A stretch of DNA of 64,000 nucleotides from assembly GCA_003049465.1 (NCBI GenBank), contig PYSS01000118.1:1-64000 (forward strand). The letters are read 5' to 3'. This DNA comes from Magnaporthiopsis rhizophila. Its lineage: Eukaryota > Ascomycota > Sordariomycetes > Magnaporthales > Magnaporthaceae. The position numbers and the translations under genes are program-made. Position 1 is the first letter of the stretch; the number at the start of each line of letters is the position of its first letter. Shown here in pieces: positions 34,817 through 47,404 of this stretch. Below the pieces are notes generated by a model, which did no database searches, was not told the origin of the DNA, and saw only the letters and a list, made by a program, of their open reading frames with translations.

Positions 34817-37800
34817 TCACTTGTCCGTGGGCTCGCTCTTAACCTTGTGTTGCTCAAGCGCAGCAGCAAGGGCCTTACCCTTAGCCGCGTCTTTGACCTG
34901 AAGCATCCAGGTCTCGAGGCCACTGCCGCTGTCGGATGCGGTCGGCACCTTGACGTATTTGTCGCCCTTCTCCGTCTTATACGAGAAATCGGCGAGCAGC
35001 GCCTTGTTCATGACGATGTTACCCCTGGGCTCTCCACGCAGCAAAATCCGGACGACCCCCGTGGTCTTGTGTTTGAGGAGCCTGACGGGACCCACGCCCA
35101 TCGTCTTCCACGGTGACTTGTCCTTCTTTTTGCCGCCATTCTCGCCGTCCGAGTCGCTGCCACTGCAGAGCTTGAGGGCCTTGCCGCGCACCTCAAAAAC
35201 GACGTCCTCGTCCTCCTCGCCCGGTCCTCCTTCTGTTAAGTTGATTTGCGCCTGTTTTTCCTCGTCCGCGTCGTCAGCCTTGTTTCCTTCTTGCTCACTC
35301 CGGTTCGCAGCCGCCGGCTCCGGGGTGCCTTGCGCCGGAGTGGTGGCTAGACTTGAAGCTCCTCCCAGAGTAAAAGGGGTATCTGGGGGAACCGATACAG
35401 TTGAGTATAGATTCACTTGAAGGTCACTGGACTGTAGGAATGTCGGATGGGCCACTTACTAGTACCTGTCGAGGTGCCACCCATCGGAGGAGCAAGGTTG
35501 AAGAGGGGAGCCGCAGCATTGCCCTGGTCAGGAGCCGCGCCGCCCCCGAAGCTGAACACAGGGGTTGAGGCGCCGTTTGATGCGGCACTAGAGCCGCCAC
35601 CGAAGCTGAACATGCCGCCAGACCCATTACCCGCGGGCTGGCTGGGAGGCCCGCCAAAGTTGAACGACACCGAAGCCCCGCCGTCGCTGCCACTGGCAAA
35701 CGGGTTGTTGAACGACTTGTCGCCGCTGCCAGCAAACGCGAACGATCCAGGAGCAGATACGGTCCCTGATCCAAAGAGAATAGAGCCATTCGGTTCATTA
35801 GGTTGAGTGGTGGTTTGGTTTGTTCCAAAAGTAAACGAGGGAGTAGAGTTGCCGTTCTGCGTGGCACCCCCGCCAAAGCCGAGAGACGGCGTGGTGCTTC
35901 CGTTCTGCGTCGACCCGAAGGAGAAAGACGGTGTCGGTGCCGGGGCGGCCGCAGATGTGCCAAACAGGGTCGACTGCGGCTTGGGAGCCTCGGTCGTCGT
36001 CGCCGTGCTGCCAAACGAGAAAGTGGGGGTGGCTTGGGGAGCGGTACCGGTGGTAGAGCCCCCAAAAAGCGACTTGGTAGCCGGAGCAGCAGAGTCCTTA
36101 GCTCCGTCCACGGCAGGTGCAGAGTTGCCGAATAGGGTGGTGCTGCCAGTTGCGGCTCCGGCGCCGAACAGAGGCTTCGAGGCAGGGGTAGAGCTAGCAC
36201 CGTTGGATCCGAAGCTAAAGGTTGGTGTGGCATTGGCACCCGCAGGCGCTGAGCCAAAGAGCGACTTAGACTCCGCTGGCTGGGATCCAGATCCGAAGAT
36301 CAACGACGGCTTAGCAGAGGCCTTGGGGGCACCAAGACCGAGCGTCGGGGTCGAGGATTCCTGGCCCGCCCCCGAGCCGAACAGAGGCTTCGCCGCTGGT
36401 GCGCTTGCTGCTGGCGTGGCACCGAAGAGAGGCTTCGGCGCCTCGTCGGGTTTGGGTGTGCCACCGAACAGCGGTTTGGGTGCTTCATCGGGTTTGGAGG
36501 CACCGAAAAGCAACTTCGGCTGAGAAGGTTCATCAGCCTTTGCGGCGGCACCGAAGAGTGGCTTGGTTGCGTTGTCGGGCTTCGCGGCGCCAAAGAGCGA
36601 TTTCGGGGCCTCTGTCTTGGATGCCGCACCAAATGATGGTTTGGAATCGGAGGGCGCGTTGGGATCCGCGCCGAACAGGGGCTTGGAGCCAGAGTCAAAC
36701 AAAGATTTGGTGTTTGAGCCCGGGGTGAGGCCGAATGTGGGCGTCGATGTTTGACCAGGAACTGCTCCGAACATGGGATGAGCAGGAGCAGCCGACTTAT
36801 CAGCAGGAGCCTTGTTATCCGATTCGGACTTTGTAGGCGCAACTTCAGTGCTGGAAGACGGCTTGAGGCCGGACAGGGCAGTGGACGAGCCGCCAAACAA
36901 GCTAGATGGCTGGGATGTCTGGGCCACATCTGACTTCTTCTCACCCAGACCAGTGGTTGCAGCGGATTTGCCAAAGAGAGCGCCCGACACATTGGCCTGG
37001 GAGCCAAACAGACTAGGCGCGGCAGCTGTCGGAGTCTGGCCGAACTTGGGAGCACTGTTGGCAGCGTCGTCAGATGAGGGCTTCGCCCCAAAGCTGAAGA
37101 GTTTCGGGGCAGCTGTCGTGGAGTCTGCAGGGGCTGAGGCGGCGGGCTGCGCGGTGCCGAACTTAATGGGGGTGCCGGCAGTCCACGTCTGATCTCCAAC
37201 AAGAGGACGTTGATCCTTGATGGGGCTCGCGGGCCTCTCGATTTCCGATGCGGCCGGAGTCGGTGCGTGCGACTCGGTCGAGTCAAGAAGTCGCTTGGGC
37301 TTTCCGTCCTCGCCTCGAGTGATGCGATCAAAGATGCTTGGGCCAGTGGCAGAGGCGTCGCCAGCGTCGGACGACTCAGTGGACGAGGGGAAAGCGGCCG
37401 CCGAGCCAGATTTCTTGGCACCGAACAGGGCGGCAGGCGGTTGTGGTGTCGCAACGCTTCCGCTGGCGGCAGCGCTCGGATCGTCGCTCTGGCTAGCATC
37501 CTGTGGCTCAGATTCGTCTCCTGAGTCGCCCTCGTCACCGGCATCATTCTCAGCACCACTAGCTTGAGCAGATCCGGTGTCCGATAGGTGACCAAATATG
37601 TTGGGGCTCGGCGCCGAGAGCTTCGACGCCGGGGACTTGACGGAGTTCTCGAAGATGGACCTGGTGGCAGCCGCTGAGAAGGCGCTGGACTTGGGCTTCG
37701 AGGCAGACGGCGGCTCCACCGACATTTGGAACGTGTTGGAAGAGGAGGTCAATCCAGCAGGCTTGCTGTTAGCAACCTGCTCAAAGAACTTCTTGGTAGC

Positions 37801-39000
37801 CGACGGCGTCTTGGCAGGAGATGGAACAGTGGCCTTGTGGAGCTTCGGGGGAGCAGCGTCATCGTGATCGTCAGCCAGGCGCTTCTTGTTGCCCTTGTTA
37901 AGAGCAGGCGTGGCAGTCTCGGTCAGCGGCTCACGCTCGCCACGAGCGCGCTTGCCCTGTGACGGGGCGAACGTCATGGTGCTTTTGTTTGGCTCCTCCG
38001 AAGCCTTCCGCTTCCCAGTCCCGCGTGATAGAATGCCTTCGGTGCCGTTCATTCGGGTGGTCTCGTGGCTCGGCGCAGGCGCAGTGTCGGCCTCGTCTTC
38101 GGGGATCCCGTGGTCGGCCTTCCACTTGGACACCACCTCCTGAGAGGGCTTGATGCTTTTGAACTCGTATAGTCCGTATCGCAGCATGATCAAGCTGCGG
38201 CTCTTCTCGTACTCCTTTGCAAAGTTGAGAATGTTGAACCTCCAGTCCTTCTTGAGATAGATGTCGTCGGACACATACTTGAGCCTCCGCAGGTCAAGAA
38301 TGCAGAAGAACTGTTTTCTCTGTGCCTCGGTGAATTCCTTGGGGCACAGGTCTGCCAGGTACTCGTCCGCATAAATGGAGCCGACTCGGTTGGGGTTCTT
38401 CGGGACCCTCCTGGCTAGCTCCTCTCCGGAGAGATTCGCGGGGGGCTCCGGGATCTTCATCGCAAAGAGCTCGCTCGGCGGTATCCTAGACATGCCGCGG
38501 CCAATGCTCTCTGATGTAGAGGCCCGGGCATCCGGACCCGGAGTCCCGGCCGAAGGGTGCAGAGACTCTTTAAAGGGCTTGGGGGTGCCTCGCCGGGGAG
38601 TAAATGTGAATCGGCCGCCGTCGGGCGCGATGGAGGCACGAAACATGGGACGTGGCGAAGCAGCGGCCGCGGAGAAGTTGGTCGCCTTGACCGTGCTGGT
38701 TGACAGCTTGCTCGACGGGCCCTGAGGGCGCTCGTGGATCTTGCGACCGGCCATCTGCGAAGTTGAGGCGCGCACCACTGGGCTCTCGGGGGATTCCGGG
38801 CGCTGCTGCTGAAATTTGACGCGTGGTCGCGGTGTATCGCGATGTGTTCCGTTCTCGAGCGCAGGCAGGCGATGGGCTGGGATGGGTGGAAGTCTCTCGG
38901 GCTGAGGCTCTGGCTCGTTGCGGCGCTTAACCGCGGAAGAAAAGATGCCACCCGAGATGCTTCCCCACCAGCCAGACTGCCTCTTGTCGGGGGTAGTCAT
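34817..39000 (-). CDS. NUP2: FG nucleoporin with Ran-binding domain, Nup2/NUP50-like
   Basis: Two exons, 35460-39000 and 34817-35382, with intron 35383-35459 (GTAAGT..CCCCCAG), give 1368 aa. The N-terminus has a basic segment (about residues 20-28). A conserved helical region lies at about 207-293 (EYLADLCPKEFTEAQRKQ... RRLKYVSDDIYLKKDWRF). From about residue 400 to 1180 there are dozens of FG-type repeats, mostly LFG and SFG within KPLFGA units. The C-terminus (about 1238-1360) is a RanBP1-type domain (VFEVRGKALKL...GVGPVRLLKHKTTGVVRILLR). Yeast Nup2 and Aspergillus NupA have this plan: mobile nucleoporins that bind importin-alpha and RanGTP. An alternative acceptor (CAAG|TG at about 35411) is also in frame and would add ten residues. 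Confidence 0.9.
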
Positions 39001-40060
39001 GGCGACGGGGTGTTGTCGTGTGTGAAGTTGAAAGACAAACGTGAAAAGTTAAATTAGGATAGTTGTCGCGTCGTCGACATCTGACAATCGCGATGATGGT
39101 CGTGAAGTGGAAAAGGGGAATCGCGGGAGGTTGACTGATGCGGGTTTGGCGCGAAAAAATGCGAGCCAGCCAAGTGCGTCAAAGCAAGGCAGGCACGCTC
39201 GCGAACCAAAAGGCCCCGACGAACCGGTTGGAAAGAATCAAAAACACACCAACAGTCTCCTCTGATCGCGTCGATAAAAAAGTTCGATGCGGCGGGTCGT
39301 TTTCGCGGAACAACGGGTCGCTGTCCTAGGCGCGCATCGAACAGCGTCGACACGAGAGCGAGGCCGCTTTGGTGGATTGTTTTGTGTCGTGTTGGGGGAG
39401 GCGCCAGAAAAAAAAATTAAAGAGTTCACGGTGCGAGCGGCCCCTTGGGGTGGTTTGGCACGAATAATAAGGCGGGTCCCATAGAAACGAAAAGATGCAT
39501 GCAGGGGCGTGAATTAGGCACAGACCACTTAGCGCCTTTCGGCCCAAGATGTGGCTGCCATCCAAGTAGCGCGTGCACGGCCCACATATGGCAAGCTCCC
39601 CCACTGGCTGTGTGAAATCCAATGTGTCAAGTGCTGCTGCCCACGCTGCCTTAGGCGCCAAATTCGTCGCTGGTCTTCGCGAGTCATAGCGGACTTGTTC
39701 GATTCATCGAGCAAGTCAAGTTGTCTCTAATCGCCAAGAATTTGACTCTCGCTCGACTGGGTGTCAGGCTTCCATCAGGGACCTGTCTTTATCCATTGTA
39801 TTGCCACGCGCAAGAACGGATAGCCACCAACCGCAACATAATGCCCGTTGGGGCTCGGGAACAGGTCGCGACAAAATGCGAGGATCCATCATGCTGGACG
39901 CGAGCTCTCGGATGTTGAGCAAACCTGCGCCGTATAGACACCTCACTTGCCGGGACTGAAATCCGACACCATCACACGGGGGACAGCAAAGTCGTCTGGA
40001 ACAACTGAGTTCGATTAACCCATACAAAGTGAAGCGTCTAAACCAAGTTCCCAGCACTGC
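39001..40060. promoter_or_regulatory. Nup2 promoter and SCP2 3' flank
   Basis: A 1.06-kb gap between two minus-strand genes. The left part is upstream of the Nup2 ATG and the right part downstream of the SCP2 stop. No open frame was recognised. Confidence 0.55.
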
Positions 40061-40665
40061 TCATAGCTTGGCCTTGGTCTGGGCCTTCTTCAGAATGGGG
40101 TCCAGCTTGGTGGCCTTCATGACATCGCCCTTGATCTTGAGCTTGCCACTCATGAACAGCTTCTGTGCATTGGCCTTGCCGGTCACCAGGTTGCCAAAGT
40201 CGGCGTCGGATAGTGTCAGGGTGACTACAAAGGGAGTTGTTAGAATCGACCGAGACGACTTTGCAAGGCTGGCTCCTGCCGCTCCTCCAACCCTTGGAGG
40301 TCAATAGGGGCATGTAGTCAGGGACAACTCACCATTAGGCTTGTCGCCAAGGCCCTTAGCGACCTCACCCTTCTCGCGCAGATCAATGTGCCAGCTCTCG
40401 GTCTCGCCCGCCTGGTTCTTGAGGGTGAAGGCGAATACCGCCTTGCCCTGCTTCATGGCATCCTTCTTGTCGGCCTCGTTGCTCAGGGCGCCAGCGATGG
40501 CGTCGAAAGCGGCCGAGGAGGGGAACTTGTCTGGTTTGCGCGCATCGAGGGGGCATATTAGCGCCAGCTCTGGAGAGAGGCGGCATCGCCAGTGCGGATA
40601 AAAGGTATGGAGTGGTTCACGAGTTGGCTCGCCCATGCGACAAACTCACCGCTGGCTAGAGACAT
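40061..40665 (-). CDS. Peroxisomal SCP2 sterol-carrier protein
   Basis: Three exons, 40650-40665, 40333-40530 and 40061-40224, give 125 aa. Exon 1 encodes just MSLAS plus one base. The body is a single SCP2 domain: FPSSAAFDAIAGALS, VFAFTLKNQAGETESWHIDLREKGEV, then TLSDADFGNLVTGKANAQKLFMSGKLKIKGD, shortened here to its core motifs. Stand-alone SCP2 proteins bind fatty acyl-CoAs and sterols and aid peroxisomal lipid transfer. The protein ends in AKL, a canonical PTS1, which supports a peroxisomal location. It is divergent from the SPF27 gene. The size and ending match known fungal SCP2-type carriers. Confidence 0.9.
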
Positions 40666-41661
40666 GGCTTTTCTGTGCTACACTGAAAAATGGTTGGTGG
40701 GTGGTACGAGGCGGCGTCGGCGTCTGTGCTATTTTGCGCAATGAAATCAATGCGAGAGAAGGATAGGTATGTTTTCCAAATAGATATGTAAGAAAGTGTA
40801 AGGGCCAAAAAGCTACTGGGGCAGGGCAAGACGTATTATAACCGGGAACAGAGACACTCGCTAACCCGAGACCAGGGTTCCTCTTCCTGATGACGCTCCC
40901 GCGTTCGTCGGGTTTGCGCCGAGCCGTGTGCGCACATGTGATTGAACCTCGGTGCATTTTCCCAGGAGTGTCACACTTCAGCCCACTGGGACTTCCCCAC
41001 ACGGAGCTTGTCGCAGGGGCGGCACCAGGGAGACCTCCCCAGGATGAGAAAAGGGCTAAGCGCTGGTAAATACTAGGCTTTCATTCCCGGGCCCCTCAAC
41101 TCGTCACTGCCGGGCAAGTGCGGCAATGTTGCGTCGCATTGCAGAGGGCGTGTGGGCGTATCGCGTATTCCTTGTCAGATCGCCCAGCGCCTACAGTTGT
41201 GGTTATTCAGAGCCTGTTCTCGAACGAGGAAATGTCCAATCGTCGGCGTGCATGTCACATGGCCACGATCTCGCAAGTTGAGCTGAAGGCGTCCCATTCT
41301 AATAAAGGCAGTCTAATTTGGGCCGCAGACGGCCTGGGTCTGGAGTTATTCCTTCTGTCAGCGGTGACCGCAAGCATACCTAAAATCAGATCAGCTCGAT
41401 GGAATACTCGAGCTCGGATTCATTGTGGCCGAATGCGGGGTTAGGGTCTCATTTCACCAGCTGCCGGGCCGCGGCGCGCGCCAATGACGCCCCACGCCAA
41501 GCAACAGAACGCGGCGGTTTTGCAGGGGGCCGGGTAAATTCTCCAGAGGCGATGCTGGACAGCAACCCGCCGGCGCAGATACGGCAGACGCGCCCATTGA
41601 TCCAGAGCATAACCAACATTGGTCACCGCATGCCGAACAGCCCATACACACAACAGCAAAC
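40666..41661. promoter_or_regulatory. Divergent promoter (SCP2 / SPF27)
   Basis: About 1 kb between two divergent start codons, so both promoters lie here. No open frame was recognised. Confidence 0.6.
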
Positions 41662-42404
41662 ATGTCCTCATTAAGGAGAACAATCCACGAAAGCCTCCCA
41701 TGTACGTCCACCAGAACCCGCGTCCAGCTTGAGCATGCCTATCTAACCCGAATCCCCCATCCCCTCCAGATGTCGACCCAGACCCAACCCCAACCCAGCG
41801 CGCGGCGGCCCAGGCCCTGATCGACGCCGAGCTCGACGCCTCCCCCCCGGCAGCCGGCGACCACCCGGACCTACCCGCGGCGCACATACCGCGCTTCACG
41901 CCGGCGTTCGAGGCCGAGCTGGGCCGCATCGCCGGCAGCCCGGACCCGACCAAGCCGACGCCGCTCCGCGCCATCGACACGAAGCGGTACGAGGCCCAGG
42001 ACGACGACGAAGAAGACAACAACGCACCAAAGGACCGGGCCGCGCTCGAGGCCTCGCTGGCCCGCGCCCACACGCTGCACGCCTACCTGCGCCTGCGGCG
42101 CGAGCACCTGGCGCTGCTCGACGCGCCCGAGGGCCGCAACGCCTGGCTGGTCGGCAACTGGCAGCTCGAGGCCGAGCTCAAGGCTGTTGAAGCTGAGCTG
42201 GCCGCCGCCCGCCGCTCCGTCGACGCCGTCGCGCTCCGCCGCCGCCGCGCCCAGGACGAGGCCGCGCCCGAGCTGCGCGGGCTCGACGAGTCCTGGAGGA
42301 AGGGTGTTGGCCAGGCCGTCGCCGTCGAGGTCGCCGCCGTCGCCCTGCGCGCCGAGCTGGACGTTGCCGCCGCCGCGCGCTTCCAGCAGGAGCAGGCCGT
42401 CTGA
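41662..42404 (+). CDS. Pre-mRNA splicing factor SPF27 (BCAS2/Cwf7 family)
   Basis: Two exons, 41662-41701 and 41770-42404, give 224 aa. The joined N-terminus reads MSSLRRTIHESLPYVDPDP, and the family's helical and coiled-coil body follows: HIPRFTPAFEAELGRI, then Leu/Ala/Arg-rich helices with WLVGNWQLEAELKAVE. The pattern (ESLPY-D, a middle TP..P...D segment, and a final coiled coil) fits BCAS2/SPF27 of the Prp19 complex, which joins the spliceosome at activation. Length (about 225 aa) also fits. Very GC-rich, Ala-rich coding. It should act in the nucleus. Confidence 0.85.
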
Positions 42405-43064
42405 GAGTTGGTGGCAGGGCGCCTGCCTGCCTTGCTGGATGGCGGTGAGTACGATGAATGTGATACAGTTGGTTCCGTTTTCCGAGTGTTCTTTGTTCGT
42501 CACATATCGGGTCTCAATCACACATGTGAATATCTACATATCAAGGCGTTCTGGATGGGTCAGGGAGTTTTGCAATGTCAACCTGCCAGGTTTTACGGGT
42601 ATAGGTTTGCGCGATAATATGATATGCATAAAAAGGGGCATGTCAGAACCGCGCCTATGTTCCAGCCCACGTCGAAACAAGACAGCCCATAGGAGCAAAG
42701 AAGACGACCAGTTATGTTCGCGAGCGGTGATTCATAGGTACCTATCTAGTCTTTGCAACCAAGCTTGTGAAGAAAGAGAATGCTGTTGTAAACAAAACAA
42801 AACGACAAGATTATCAATCTGACAGGGAAAGGAGGAACAAGATGGGTGAAAATACTGAATCGGTAACCATGATCCATAAACGCCGCCCCAGCACGGGATC
42901 CTCTCCATCTTGAGAACAAAATACACAAACCCCCTCCCGGTGTGAAGAATAACGATAGAAGAGAGGAAGGAAACCGATTTCCTTCCAAAGTCAAGCTGTC
43001 GAGGCTGACCTAGTGCTGCTGGCGTTCTCACCAAACCAATACTCGCGACGAACGGGCATCTCGC
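42405..43064. other. Convergent intergenic region (SPF27 / PKA-R)
   Basis: This holds the 3' ends of two converging genes. AT-richer than the genes; no conserved open frame seen. Confidence 0.65.
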
Positions 43065-44336
43065 TCATGCCGACTGCAGCGGGTCGATATCCTCCACTCC
43101 AGTCTTGATTTCCTCATACTTCGTCCGCCTGAGGATTTCTTCCAGCGGACCAAGCAGGCTTTGGAATGAGTTCTTGTCCAGAATGGCAAGCTTGCCATCC
43201 GTCTTGCCGACAACGCTCGCCGCTCGGCGGGTGTCGTTGAGCAGTGCCAGCTCGCCGAAGAAGTCGCCCTTCTTGTAGTTCATGATGGGTTGGTTTATGC
43301 CAACCTTGAACGCATCGGCCTCGCCGCTCACCAGGATGTAGAACTTCTCGCCGGGATCCCCCTGCTTGATTATCAGATCACCAGCAGAGAAGGTCTCGTC
43401 CTTGAGCGCGACGATGAGCTTCTTCCTCTCGGCGGCCGTAAGGGGTGCCAGCGCCGGCACGCCCTTGAGAAACTTGTCGTACATCTGGTAGCGCGCAGAG
43501 TTGGTCTCCATCAGGATGCGATTGAAGGTTACGCGGTCCAGTGCCCAGAGCACGCAGTTGGCTTCCGCCGACATGACCGTGGCATTGCGGAGGGCGTTGT
43601 GCATGAGTGCTATCTCGCCAAAGTGGCCGCCCGCTCCGACGGTGCCCTCTTTCTGACCGAGGCCGTCTGGGCCAGGTTGCATGGCGCCGGTCGGGTTCTT
43701 GTAGACACCGAACGAGCCCTTCTCAACCACGTAGAAGTAGTCGCCAACATCTCCTTGGATAATCACCTAGACATGGACAAGGACATCATTAGCCAGGGGT
43801 GCAATGGTGCCAGCAAAAGGACGTTGCAGATTCACCTTGATGTCCTTGGCAGGGATGATCTTTTCTTGAAACGCGCAAATAACCTGTGCCCTCTGCTCCT
43901 CGTCCAGCTTGTCAAAGACAAACTTGCCCTGCATAGCAGTCTTGAGCCAGGCTAGCTGCTTGTCTGTCTTTGGATAGACGGGTGGACTCCAGTTGTCGTC
44001 TGAATCCGCTAAAGGCTTCAGGGACTCGGCCGAGACAGAGGTTCTCCGAGCAAAGTTGTATTCGGCTGGGTAGCCCTCTGGGTTCAAGTGCTGCCTGGCA
44101 GCAGAGAGAGGGGCATCGCCGGCGCCATCCGAGCCTCCAAACGGCCCACCAAAGGGTCCGCTAAAGGTCGCGGTCGGGTTCGTGCTGAAGTTGGGAGTGG
44201 TGGGAGACGTGACAGCATCCCCGTCATCCTCATCCATGTCGGGGAGGACCACGGTGGGTGTAGGCCTTCTCTCCTCAGTCGGGCTGAATGGGTTCGAGTT
44301 CGCCCCGAAAGGGCTGGTGAATCCGCTCGTCGACAT
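43065..44336 (-). CDS. cAMP-dependent protein kinase regulatory subunit
   Basis: Two exons, 43836-44336 and 43065-43766, joining in phase 0, give 400 aa. The N-terminus is short of the classic docking helix but has the family start MSTSGFTSPFGAN. The inhibitor site is RRTS at residues 97-100, a phosphorylatable type-II-like site that occupies the catalytic cleft of PKA. Two cyclic-nucleotide-binding domains follow, with phosphate-binding cassettes FGEIALMHNALRNATV (about 216-231) and FGELALLNDTRRAASV (about 337-352); the Glu and Arg that hold cAMP are present in each. The protein keeps the catalytic subunit inactive until cAMP binds. In fungi this pathway controls growth, spore germination and, in plant pathogens, infection structures. 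The upstream 3-kb gap is shared with CDC50. Confidence 0.93.
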
Positions 44337-46602
44337 TTCTGGATAGAGAGCCGATGGGTACGGACTTGACGCAGATGCAGGTGTAGTCCCGGCAGGTCAC
44401 CGATTCTGTGATCGCGGTCTAGGTGAACGATTGCCTGGTGCGTTGACAGAGTAAGCTTCTGACAAGCAACAGCGACCAGGTGGGAGCTGTTTGAGGAGCA
44501 GACAATTGTATAAATTGCGGCTGTTGTCGCCACCACACAGGGACAACAGCCAACACCGAGAGGATGTGGGTAGAGAGACGAAGGGGCATATACCTGACAA
44601 CTGCTCTAGCTCCGTCCAGTGTGCCGGCTTGCCTAAGAATTTGTGTGCGTGCGTTTCTTGTTGCTGGTAGACAGTGTTAGACGCAAGTGGTCGGACTCTT
44701 CTAGAAGGTCTCGGGCCGCATGGAACTTGGAGGCCTGAGGGACATGATATGAGGCGAAGACCGCAGCAGGCGGTAGCTTGGGGAGATGGATCGAGCTTGG
44801 ACGGATGAGTGAAACCCAGCACAAGAGTACGCCGAAAGAAACGTGTGACAGAGCGAAGCCCGTGTGACTGGATGACGGGGCGCTGGTAGGATGACGGGAT
44901 GGTAGAAGGGGACGAGGACGGACGGCGAATCCGAAGCAGCTATGGATAAACGACAGGACTTACAATAGGCACAAGGCCGTGATTTTCGATGTCGTATCAA
45001 TGAATAAAAAGTATTGAAGATGCGTAGGACGAAAGACAGTGGCTTTTCAGGTCGTCATTGGTGTTGGGAGGGGGGCTGGCAGCTGGGAGGCCAACGTTAG
45101 AGCGATACCAGCCAACGCGACAACAAAGGGGGAGGACGGTAGAACCGTGTGCTCGCGGTTGGCAACGCGGGGTGTTCCAGCCAATGTGTGATGCAAAGGC
45201 AAGGACGAGACCGGACACATGGGAGCACGTACAGCTTCAGAGAAGAAAAGAATCGATTGTGGATGGCAAAACAACAAGAGACGGATGTGGGTGGTGGTGG
45301 CTCGAGGGATGGCGTTTGGTGTCGCTCCGCTGGGGCGCGAGTTGGTCGACAGAGAGCGGAGGGGAAGGTTCAGCGTGCCTCGGTGGTGGCAGCCCGGGTA
45401 AACGCACAAATGGGTAAGACGAAAGCACGAGAAGGAGCTTGCCGTGCAGATGAGCTTGAACGGCACGGTCCAGGAAATCGAAGCTGGCGAGAGGAGAAGG
45501 AGGCAGTCTAGCAGGCTCGAGCTTCTGAGCCAGCACGGAACGAGGTTAGGGCTGGAAGGCGAACCCCCTTTCGCATGGAGGAGGAAAGTGGAGGTGGGGG
45601 GCACCAAGAGAAGCGGGCGACGGGTGTCGTGCTGCTGCTCGTCACCCCCAGCGACCCACCCGCCGGCCTGCTGCGAGCCAGTCAGGGTACTCTGGGACCC
45701 CAGCACGGGCCAGCCCATGACAGTCAACAGCCCCTCCCACGCCAGTCAATTTCACGTCGAACCCTTCTAGAACGTGCACGGATCGCTAGTGGGCTTCGTC
45801 CACCGCCCACCTCTTTAGCTTCGATGCTTCTCAGGAAGCTTCCGTGCAGCTGGGGGCGGGCAAGCTGCCGCTGGCTGCCTGCTTCAATCCAATGAAGATG
45901 ACGGTGCCACCAGTGCTGGGCAGGAGCGGGCAGGCAGCTGCGCCGGCCTTGCGCCCAACAGTGCCCAGGCCGCTGTAGCCCATCGGACAAAGCAGCGCCC
46001 TCCAATCACAGCGTTTGCACATGCAAAGCGCCCGCCCCAGGTTCTCGCGCCTGTGCAGCCGGTATTATCTGGCAGGTGAGACTGAGACCTGCCTGACGAC
46101 ACCCTGAGGAGCAGACGGCGACCCAAGGGCCCCGAGCTTGTTTCCGATTCTATTCTATTGCAACCCTCGCGCCCAAGCTTCGTCCGAGCACACTCAACGC
46201 AGCAAGGGCCTGGAGGGTGACAAAAATCGTCTTGATCGGTCCCGTCCCTCTCACTTCCGTCCTTGTCGTCCGTCGGAAGTCGATGGCCCTTCCTTTGCCG
46301 GACGATCGCTTGATTGTGTAGGAGTGGCACAAGAATAACGCACACGCAACCCCACTGAAACATTGTGCGAATCCAGAGGAACAGGTGTTGCTGCCGATGC
46401 TGTCGTTACGGAGCGCTTCGTCAGCTGTACTCGGTACCAGTGATCAAAGACTGGGTGCCTAGTTGGTGCATGGTGGTGTAGCTGCTATGTTTGGGGTATC
46501 TCAGACAGACGGCCAAGTTTCTTCGTCTCAGGACCAAGACCGAACATTTAACGCTGAAGCCCAGGCAGCGCACAGGCCCGTACCTGGGGGCTGTACGTTG
46601 AA

Positions 46603-46641
<39 letters not shown>

Positions 46642-46665
46642 NCCGTACCTGGGGGCTGTACGTTG

Positions 46666-46700
<35 letters not shown>

Positions 46701-47404
46701 CCAAGCTCGCTCTCCCACTTCACTTTCACGTCGCGTGGAGTGCTGCCATGAGTGCTCAGCCACGAGCGGCGTTGTGATGACCATTCCGTAGGTGTACTTT
46801 TGCAATGAGTTGTATGGTGTCCTCGACTCGCATAAGCACCCAACCAAGCTGACAGGCAATAACTAAATAAAATCATAGTCGGCGGATTAGGTTGAAGCGA
46901 CAGTATGTGATTGAAAAATAGCATATAAAGTGCGAATAGCTTCGTAAAAATTGATACCTGTGAAGGAGCAAAAACGCGGCTTCAAAGGTCAAAACAAGCT
47001 GTGCCTTCGGATTTTGCGCTGAGATGAGTGCACCGTGCGCCAAACCGTCCAAATTTAGACTGGCCGCAGCACTGGCCGCGCCTTTGGGGCTGCTGATGCA
47101 ACCCACCTCTCAGGGCGGGTTGTGGCTGAGCAAGGGGCCGTTGAATTCCCCAAGCCGACGTCTTTTCCTGCTCAAAGGACGCGCCAGCCACATCCTTGAC
47201 GACAGGGTCCGCTCCGTTCTTTGACGCCTGCAACTCCTAAAACCGCGCGACATCGCTTTCGGCTTTCGGCCACAGCGGCAGAACAATCGGAACCACGACA
47301 GCATCACCACGATACGATCGACCGACCGCCCGACCGCGTCCGAGACCCAGAACAACCACGAAAGCGCCACAGCCGGTCGGTCTACCGACTCCCAGCCGCG
47401 CAGA
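44337..47404. promoter_or_regulatory. Divergent intergenic region (PKA-R / CDC50)
   Basis: About 3 kb between two divergent start codons. The PKA-R side probably holds a long 5' leader. A repeat with an N and two poly-A runs lies at 46578-46699. The open frames (for example minus strand 45047-45727) are not protein-like. Confidence 0.55.
46578..46699. repeat. Duplicated 26-mer around an ambiguous base, between poly-A runs
   Basis: The 26 bases at 46578-46603 recur exactly at 46643-46668. Each copy is followed by an A run (46606-46640 and 46666-46699), and the only ambiguous base in the window, N, is at 46642. This looks like an assembly join or polymerase slippage artefact. Confidence 0.85.

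Noticed and set aside
41871..42521. Long minus-strand open frame opposite SPF27
   Set aside because: Mirror of GC-rich coding; the plus-strand product matches a known family and spliced structure.
45047..45727. 226-codon minus-strand open frame upstream of PKA-R
   Set aside because: Composition is that of CT-rich promoter DNA; no family likeness or splice continuity.
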